This document shows, piece after piece, positions 42,788-47,062 of a DNA stretch of 47,062 bases. The notes beneath the pieces were generated by a model, which did not search any database, was not told the DNA's origin, and worked only from the letters and a program-made list of their open reading frames with translations. Location of the stretch: contig NZ_QHJY01000101.1 of the NCBI RefSeq assembly GCF_003185805.1, forward strand, positions 1-47,062, written 5' to 3'. The translations under genes were made by a program, and so were the position numbers. Numbering within the stretch: the stretch's first letter is position 1; each line of letters begins with the position of its first letter. This DNA comes from Caulobacter sp. D5. Its GTDB lineage: Bacteria; Pseudomonadota; Alphaproteobacteria; Caulobacterales; Caulobacteraceae.

Positions 42788-43360
42788 TCAGTGCAAGGTG
42801 GGACGAACCGGCGAACGCCGCCACAGCTGGGCGGTCAGGGCGTTGGCCACGCCCAGCCAGCCGAGATCGGGCGACGAGGCGCCGCCGACCTTGCGGGCCT
42901 CGACGGCGTAGGCGGCCGAGGCGCCCAGCGAAGCCGTCGCCACGGCCAGCTGGCCGCCGCCCCGTTTCGTGCCGAACGCCAGCCACAGGGCGTTGAAGCC
43001 CTGAGTCAGGCTCCACAGGGTCAGCGCGCGGGTGCGGGCGGGGCTGGACGGCGCGTTCCAGGTGCGCAGGCCCGACAGGGTCATGGCGATGAACAGCGGC
43101 GGCAGCAGCAGGCTGGTCAGAGGCTTGGGCTGGTGGGCGACGGGCTCGTGCATCTCGGCGTAGCCGACCGCGTATTCCTCGGCGTCGATCACCCGCTCGT
43201 GGCGGCGGCCCATCAGCGTCGCGGCCAGCAGCGCCCCGCCGGCCAGGGCCAGGCCTATGGCCAGTTGCGCGCCGGCGCTGTTTCCGCTGGTGTCCGGCTG
43301 GAACGCTTCGCGGCCGGCCAGGGTGCGATGGGCGTACGGCTTGCCGGTGGTGATGCGCAT
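42788..43360 (-). CDS. Membrane protein, possibly TspO/MBR-like
   Basis: A 190-residue protein with about four or five hydrophobic segments: one near residue 30 (AQLAIGLALAGGALLAATLM) and the rest after 80 (LTSLLLPPLFIAMTLSGLRT, LTLWSLTQGFNALWLAF). The pattern of PP followed by Trp-rich helices and a final LGWLGVANALTAQLW recalls TspO/MBR proteins, but the match is weak. Residues 45-75 form a soluble region. Function not assigned. Likely co-transcribed with the DUF2809 gene. Confidence 0.6.
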   Translation of the reverse strand: MRITTGKPYAHRTLAGREAFQPDTSGNSAGAQLAIGLALAGGALLAATLMGRRHERVIDAEEYAVGYAEMHEPVAHQPKPLTSLLLPPLFIAMTLSGLRTWNAPSSPARTRALTLWSLTQGFNALWLAFGTKRGGGQLAVATASLGASAAYAVEARKVGGASSPDLGWLGVANALTAQLWRRSPVRPTLH

Positions 43361-43417
43361 GACGGACTCCTCGATAACTTGGAACCGTAAACCGCTCAGC
43401 TTTCGGCTTGGTTCCAG

Positions 43418-43924
43418 ATGACCCGCGCCCCCACGATTCCCATCCTGCTACGTCCCGCCCGCGCCGTCGAGATCGAGACGATCCGTGCGCTGGAGCGGGC
43501 TTCGGCCCAGCGCTTCGTCGGCCTGATGGACGCCATCGCCGCCGACGAGCCGACGCCCGCGGCGGTGCTGGTGCGGCGCGTGGCCGAGGACGGCCTGCTG
43601 GTCGCCGAGGCGGACGGCGTCATCGCCGGCTTCGTGATGTTCCGGCCGCTGGAGGACGGCCTCTATGTGGAGCAGCTGGACGTCCTGCCCGCCTTCGCCG
43701 GCCGGCGGATCGGCGCGGCCCTGCTGGACGCCGTCGCCGAGCGAACTGAGGGAAGCCTCGTCCTGTCGACCTTCCGCGACGTGCCCTGGAACGCGCCCTA
43801 CTATGCGCGGCTGGGGTTCGTGGAGGTTCGCGAGCTGACGCCGGGCATGGCGGCGATCCGCGCCGAGCACCTGGCGCGGGGGCTGGACGAGACCGCTCGG
43901 GTGTTCATGGCGCGGCCGGCCTGA
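43418..43924 (+). CDS. GNAT-family N-acetyltransferase
   Basis: A 168-residue protein with the GNAT fold pattern: PILLRPARAVEIETIRALER at the start, then VEQLDVLPAFAGRRIGAALL, in which the acetyl-CoA pyrophosphate loop (R-R-I-G-A-A) sits near residue 95, and the late WNAPYYARLGFVEVRELT strand. By family it transfers acetyl from acetyl-CoA to a small molecule or protein amine; acceptor unknown. The ATG at 43418 lies 57 bases from the divergent membrane gene. It is followed by a repeat pair. Confidence 0.9.
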   Translation: MTRAPTIPILLRPARAVEIETIRALERASAQRFVGLMDAIAADEPTPAAVLVRRVAEDGLLVAEADGVIAGFVMFRPLEDGLYVEQLDVLPAFAGRRIGAALLDAVAERTEGSLVLSTFRDVPWNAPYYARLGFVEVRELTPGMAAIRAEHLARGLDETARVFMARPA

Positions 43925-43934
43925 CGGGAAGAAA

Positions 43935-44021
43935 CCTCGTCCTTCGACAAGCTCAGGATGAGGTTTCTACTGCGACGCCTGCACTTGATCCTCACCCTGA
44001 GCCTGTCGAAGGGCGAGGATC
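43935..44021. repeat. Inverted repeat pair (REP-like, CTTCGACA-type)
   Basis: CCTCGTCCTTCGACAAGCTC (start of 43935-43963) recurs inverted as CCTGAGCCTGTCGAAGGGCG (within 43987-44021). The core TTCGACAxGCTCAGG is a widespread dispersed palindrome in proteobacterial genomes. It lies between the GNAT gene and the convergent glycosyltransferase and may act as a terminator for both. Confidence 0.8.
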
Positions 44022-44033
44022 ACCGCACGAGCG

Positions 44034-45005
44034 CTACCGCGGCAGCAGCGAGATCGCCGTGCTGGCCACGGTGCTGACCGGCAGGGCCTTGAGGTCGGGC
44101 GAGCGGATCACCGCCACATGGCCGCGCGGGCCGCACAGGGCCGGGTCCGAGGCGTCGGAGAACAGGGCGATGGTCGGGGCTCCGGCCGCCGCCAGCAGGT
44201 GGGTCGGGCCGGTGTCGTTGCCGACCACCAGCGCCGCCTTGGCGCCGAGCACCGCCAGTTGGGCGAAGTCGGTGCGGCCGGTGAGGTCACGGGCCTGGCC
44301 GGCCGCCTTCTGGATCTGGCGGGCCATGGCGCTTTCCTGCGGACCGCCGATGATGACGATGTCCAGGCCCTTGGACTTCAGCAGCGCCGCCAGCTGGGCG
44401 TAGCTCTCGACCGGCCAGCGCTTCTCGGGCCGGTGGGCCGAACCGCCGGGCACCAGCAGCACATAGGGCTTGGGCGCCACGGCGCCGGCCACCGGCCGGG
44501 CGTCCTTGTGCTTGCGCAGGATCCACGACAGGTCCGGCGGCGGGGCGCTGCCCGGCTCGATCGGCGCGTCGGGCCAGATGCCGGCCTGGCGCAGCTGGTC
44601 GGCGTGCCGCTCCAGGGTGTGCATGTGATAGCGGGCGCGGCCGCGCTGGGGCAGGCTGGCGCCCTTGGCGATGCCCGACCATTGCGGCGGGAACGGGCGC
44701 AGGGCCTGGAAGTACCAGCCGGTGCGGCTGTTGGTCTGCAGGTCGTAGACGCGGTCGTACTTGGCCTTGCGGATGCGGCCCAGCATCTTGAAGAGGTCGC
44801 CGGCGTCGGACGGACGGCCGTCCACCTCGACGGCGTTGAAATAGGGCGACAGGCGCGCCAGGGCTTCGAACGGCGGGGTGGTCAGCAGGGTGATCTTGGC
44901 GCGCGGGTGGGCCTCGCGGATCTTCTTCATCGCCGCCAGGGCCAGGACGAAATCGCCCAGCGCGCCCAGCTTGATGACCAGGACCTTCTTGATCTCCTTG
45001 CTCAA
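44034..45005 (-). CDS. Family-9 glycosyltransferase (heptosyltransferase-like)
   Basis: A 323-residue GT-B protein. N-terminus KKVLVIKLGALGDFVLALAA, the GT9 signature; C-terminal VLLVPGGSAHRPEKRWPVES, VIIGGPQESAM, and VVGNDTGPTHLLAAAGAPTI, which matches the ADP-heptose-binding D-T-G-x-x-H region. By family it adds heptose (or a related sugar) to the lipopolysaccharide core at the inner-membrane surface. It overlaps the start of the downstream-listed, upstream-transcribed GT4 gene by four bases, so the two form an operon, consistent with envelope glycan synthesis. Confidence 0.92.
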   Translation of the reverse strand: MSKEIKKVLVIKLGALGDFVLALAAMKKIREAHPRAKITLLTTPPFEALARLSPYFNAVEVDGRPSDAGDLFKMLGRIRKAKYDRVYDLQTNSRTGWYFQALRPFPPQWSGIAKGASLPQRGRARYHMHTLERHADQLRQAGIWPDAPIEPGSAPPPDLSWILRKHKDARPVAGAVAPKPYVLLVPGGSAHRPEKRWPVESYAQLAALLKSKGLDIVIIGGPQESAMARQIQKAAGQARDLTGRTDFAQLAVLGAKAALVVGNDTGPTHLLAAAGAPTIALFSDASDPALCGPRGHVAVIRSPDLKALPVSTVASTAISLLPR

Positions 45006-46198
45006 CCCTTCGACTCCGAAACTCTCGCACCGGCCCTATGGGCCGCGATCACGCGCGCATAGACCTTAAGGGTCGCCTCGACCATGGCGTCCACAGAATA
45101 CAACCGGCGGGCTCGGGTGCGGGCGGCCTGGCCCATGGCCTGACGTCCCGCCGCGCCCGCCTCGCAGGCGTCGTTCAGGGCCTGGGCCCAGGCCTCGACG
45201 TCGCCGGGCTTGGCCAGCCAGCCGGTCTCGCCGGGGACCACCGTCTCGCGCGTCGCGCCATGGTCGGCGGCGATCACCGGACGGCCCATGACCTGGGGCT
45301 CGACCGCCGTGCGGCCGAAGGCCTCCGGCTCCAGCGACGGAGCGATGGCCAGGTCGGCCAGCAGATAGGCGGCCGGCATGTCGTCGCAGTGGCCCACCAG
45401 CTTGACGCTGTCTTCCAGGCCGGCCTGGGCGATCATGTGCTCCAGCTCGGCGCGATAGCCCTTGCGGCCCTGGTCGTCGCCGGCCAGCAGCAGCAGGATC
45501 CGGGAGTCGCCCAGGGCCTTCAGCCGGGCCAGCGCCTGGATCGCCAGCCCCTGCCCCTTCCAGCGGGTCAGCCGGCCGGCCAGCAGCACCTTCAGGCGTC
45601 GCTCGTCGGGCGCCACGCCCCAGGCCTGGCGCAGGGCCTCGACCCGGTCGGCCGAGACGAAGCCGGGCTCGAAGCGCGACAGGTCCACCCCGCGCGGAAT
45701 GGCCACCACCCTGTCGGGATCGACGCCGTGCTCGGCGATGACGTGGGCGCGGGTGTATTCGGAATTGGCGATCACCAGGTCGCCCTTGGTCATCACCGCG
45801 TTGTACCAGCGCTTGAGGCTGGACTTGGCGTTGTAGACGCCGTGATAGGTGGCCACGAACGGCGCCTTGGTCGCCTGCGCCGCCCACAGGGCCGAGAAGG
45901 CCGGGGCGCGCGAGCGGGCGTGGACCAGGGTCACCTTCTCGCGGCGGATCAGGTCGATCAGGCGGGCGGCGTTGCCCAGCATCACCAGCGGGTTCTTCGA
46001 CTGGGCCGGCATCTGGGCCAGGCGACCGCCGTCAGCCTCCAGCCGCGCGGCCATGCGGCCGCCTCGGGTGGCGACCAGGGCCTTGCCGCCCAGGGCGACC
46101 ACGCCATGGGCCACGTCGATCGTGGTCTGCTCGGCGCCGCCGGTCTCCAGTTCCGGAGTCACCTGCAGCAGGGTGAAATCATCGGGAAGGATGGACAC
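45002..46198 (-). CDS. Family-4 glycosyltransferase
   Basis: A 398-residue GT-B protein. N-terminal LLQVTPELETGGAEQTTIDV with the GG loop; middle TYHGVYNAKSSLKRWYNAVM; C-terminal LLAGRLTRWKGQGLAIQALA and the E-x7-E motif PSLEPEAFGRTAVEPQVMG. By family it uses a nucleotide sugar to extend a lipopolysaccharide or other envelope glycan. First gene of the operon with the GT9 gene (four-base overlap). The ATG at 46198 is 56 bases from the divergent hydrolase gene. Confidence 0.93.
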   Translation of the reverse strand: MSILPDDFTLLQVTPELETGGAEQTTIDVAHGVVALGGKALVATRGGRMAARLEADGGRLAQMPAQSKNPLVMLGNAARLIDLIRREKVTLVHARSRAPAFSALWAAQATKAPFVATYHGVYNAKSSLKRWYNAVMTKGDLVIANSEYTRAHVIAEHGVDPDRVVAIPRGVDLSRFEPGFVSADRVEALRQAWGVAPDERRLKVLLAGRLTRWKGQGLAIQALARLKALGDSRILLLLAGDDQGRKGYRAELEHMIAQAGLEDSVKLVGHCDDMPAAYLLADLAIAPSLEPEAFGRTAVEPQVMGRPVIAADHGATRETVVPGETGWLAKPGDVEAWAQALNDACEAGAAGRQAMGQAARTRARRLYSVDAMVEATLKVYARVIAAHRAGARVSESKG

Positions 46199-46254
46199 GC
46201 CGCGCTCTGAAGAGGTTAGGAGAAGCTAGTTAGCGAAACGAACAAGGCCGCGCC

Positions 46255-47062
46255 ATGACCGAAGTCCGCGATTTCCATCCGCGCGAGGAAAATCAGCGTC
46301 TCGCGTACCGCCAGGTGGACGGCGAAGGCCCCATGGTGGTCTGGCTGGGCGGTTTTCACTCCGACATGACCGGAACCAAGGCCCAGGTCCTGGCCGAACA
46401 GGCCCTGGCGACGGGCGGCGCCTACCTGCGCTTCGACTATTTCGGCCACGGCGAATCATCGGGCGACTTCAAGGACGGCACGATCAGCCGCTGGCGCGCC
46501 GACGCCCTGGCGGTGATCGACGCGTTGACCGATGGGCCGCTGGTGCTGGTGGGCTCGTCGATGGGCGGCTGGCTGGCCTGCCTGGCCGCCATCGCCCGGC
46601 CCGAGCGGGTGAAAGCCCTGGTGCTGGTCGCCCCCGCCCCCGACTTCACCGAAAAGCTGATGGGGCCCGAACTGTCGGACGAAGCCAGGGCGGCGATCGA
46701 GCGCGACGGCTTCTGGGTTCGTCCCTCCGAATACGACGACGACGGCTACGCCATCACCCGCGAGCTGCTGGAGGACGGCGCCCGCTGGTCGATCCTGCCC
46801 GGTCCCGTGCCGATCGACGTTCCGGTGCGCGTGCTGCAGGGCGGCCAGGACGACGCCGTGCCCTGGACCCACGCCCTGGAACTGGCCAACGGCCTGACCA
46901 GCCAGGACGTCGTCTTCTCGCTGATCAAGGACGGCGACCACCGCCTGTCGCGCCCGCAGGACCTGGAGCGCCTGACCGCCGCCGTCGCCGAGGCCCGCGT
47001 GTTGGCCACGCCGGTAGACGACGACCCGATCGCCCGGCGCCTGGCCCGCGCCGCCCGCGCGC
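46255..47062 (+). CDS. Alpha/beta hydrolase (ABHD10-like), 3' end outside window
   Basis: The frame runs open from the ATG at 46255 to the last base (269 codons visible), so the C-terminus is missing. The catalytic triad is visible: Ser102 in VGSSMGGW, Asp199 or Asp200 in GGQDDAVPW, and His229 in KDGDHRLSR. The motif FDYFGHGESSG near residue 62 and the early GGFHSDMTG oxyanion region fit the alpha/beta hydrolase fold, closest by eye to the ABHD10 depalmitoylase/thioesterase group. Substrate unknown. The visible end is Ala/Arg-rich (PIARRLARAARA), which suggests an extension past the usual domain. Confidence 0.88.
   Translation, partial: MTEVRDFHPREENQRLAYRQVDGEGPMVVWLGGFHSDMTGTKAQVLAEQALATGGAYLRFDYFGHGESSGDFKDGTISRWRADALAVIDALTDGPLVLVGSSMGGWLACLAAIARPERVKALVLVAPAPDFTEKLMGPELSDEARAAIERDGFWVRPSEYDDDGYAITRELLEDGARWSILPGPVPIDVPVRVLQGGQDDAVPWTHALELANGLTSQDVVFSLIKDGDHRLSRPQDLERLTAAVAEARVLATPVDDDPIARRLARAARA

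Noticed and set aside
1..47062. Search for CRISPR arrays, prophage, integrase or insertion sequences
   Set aside because: No regularly spaced direct repeats, transposase or integrase motifs were seen; the only tRNA shows no flanking integrase.

Overview
The window is GC-rich, densely packed alphaproteobacterial chromosome, most likely from a Caulobacter species or close relative. The main reasons are a zauP-zapA division pair, an NrsF-type anti-sigma factor, a BamF-type lipoprotein, a bactofilin, a fused indolepyruvate:ferredoxin oxidoreductase with a divergent Lrp regulator, and a gap/pgk/fba glycolytic block. No prophage, insertion sequence or CRISPR array was seen. This is core chromosome with some accessory genes.

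Layout. Positions 1-675 hold the end of a TonB-dependent receptor. Positions 819-4869 hold a signalling block: a hybrid histidine kinase with eroded catalytic boxes, a LuxR-type regulator, a LuxI-type acyl-homoserine lactone synthase and an XRE regulator, closed by a strong terminator. The DNA in front of luxR and luxI carries four perfect inverted repeats. One resembles a tra box and one could hide the luxI ribosome binding site. Positions 4959-7835 (minus) encode a PilZ protein, a small unknown protein and a TadE/TadG pair. Positions 8111-12158 hold a Phd-type antitoxin domain fused to two PAS domains, a second XRE regulator, and a large membrane protein with a lectin-like N-terminus and a patatin phospholipase domain.

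A tRNA-Met(CAT) follows, then a glycosyltransferase, a PQQ-type sugar dehydrogenase lipoprotein, an aspartic protease-PDZ protein and an L-2-hydroxyglutarate oxidase-like gene that overlaps a ParDE-type toxin-antitoxin pair. Next come a TonB C-terminal-like secreted protein, the fused ior gene with its divergent Lrp regulator, a DUF962 protein, a bactofilin, and several lipoproteins and small proteins. The bamF-lspA-ileS group, a YebC protein, a BA14K-like protein, an Ohr peroxidase and two tandem DUF2059-type proteins follow.

Positions 33161-37232 (minus) form a zauP-zapA / probable 6S RNA / fthC / ymdB region, interrupted by a membrane-START-like gene. Positions 37450-41409 hold gap, a small membrane protein, pgk and class II fba. 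The remainder holds NrsF without a neighbouring sigma factor, two membrane proteins, a GNAT acetyltransferase, a repeat pair, a two-gene glycosyltransferase operon and the start of an alpha/beta hydrolase that runs off the window.

The most interesting items are the luxR-luxI locus with its palindromes, the Phd-PAS-PAS fusion and the lectin-membrane-patatin protein. Functions are read from sequence motifs by eye; no searches were run.
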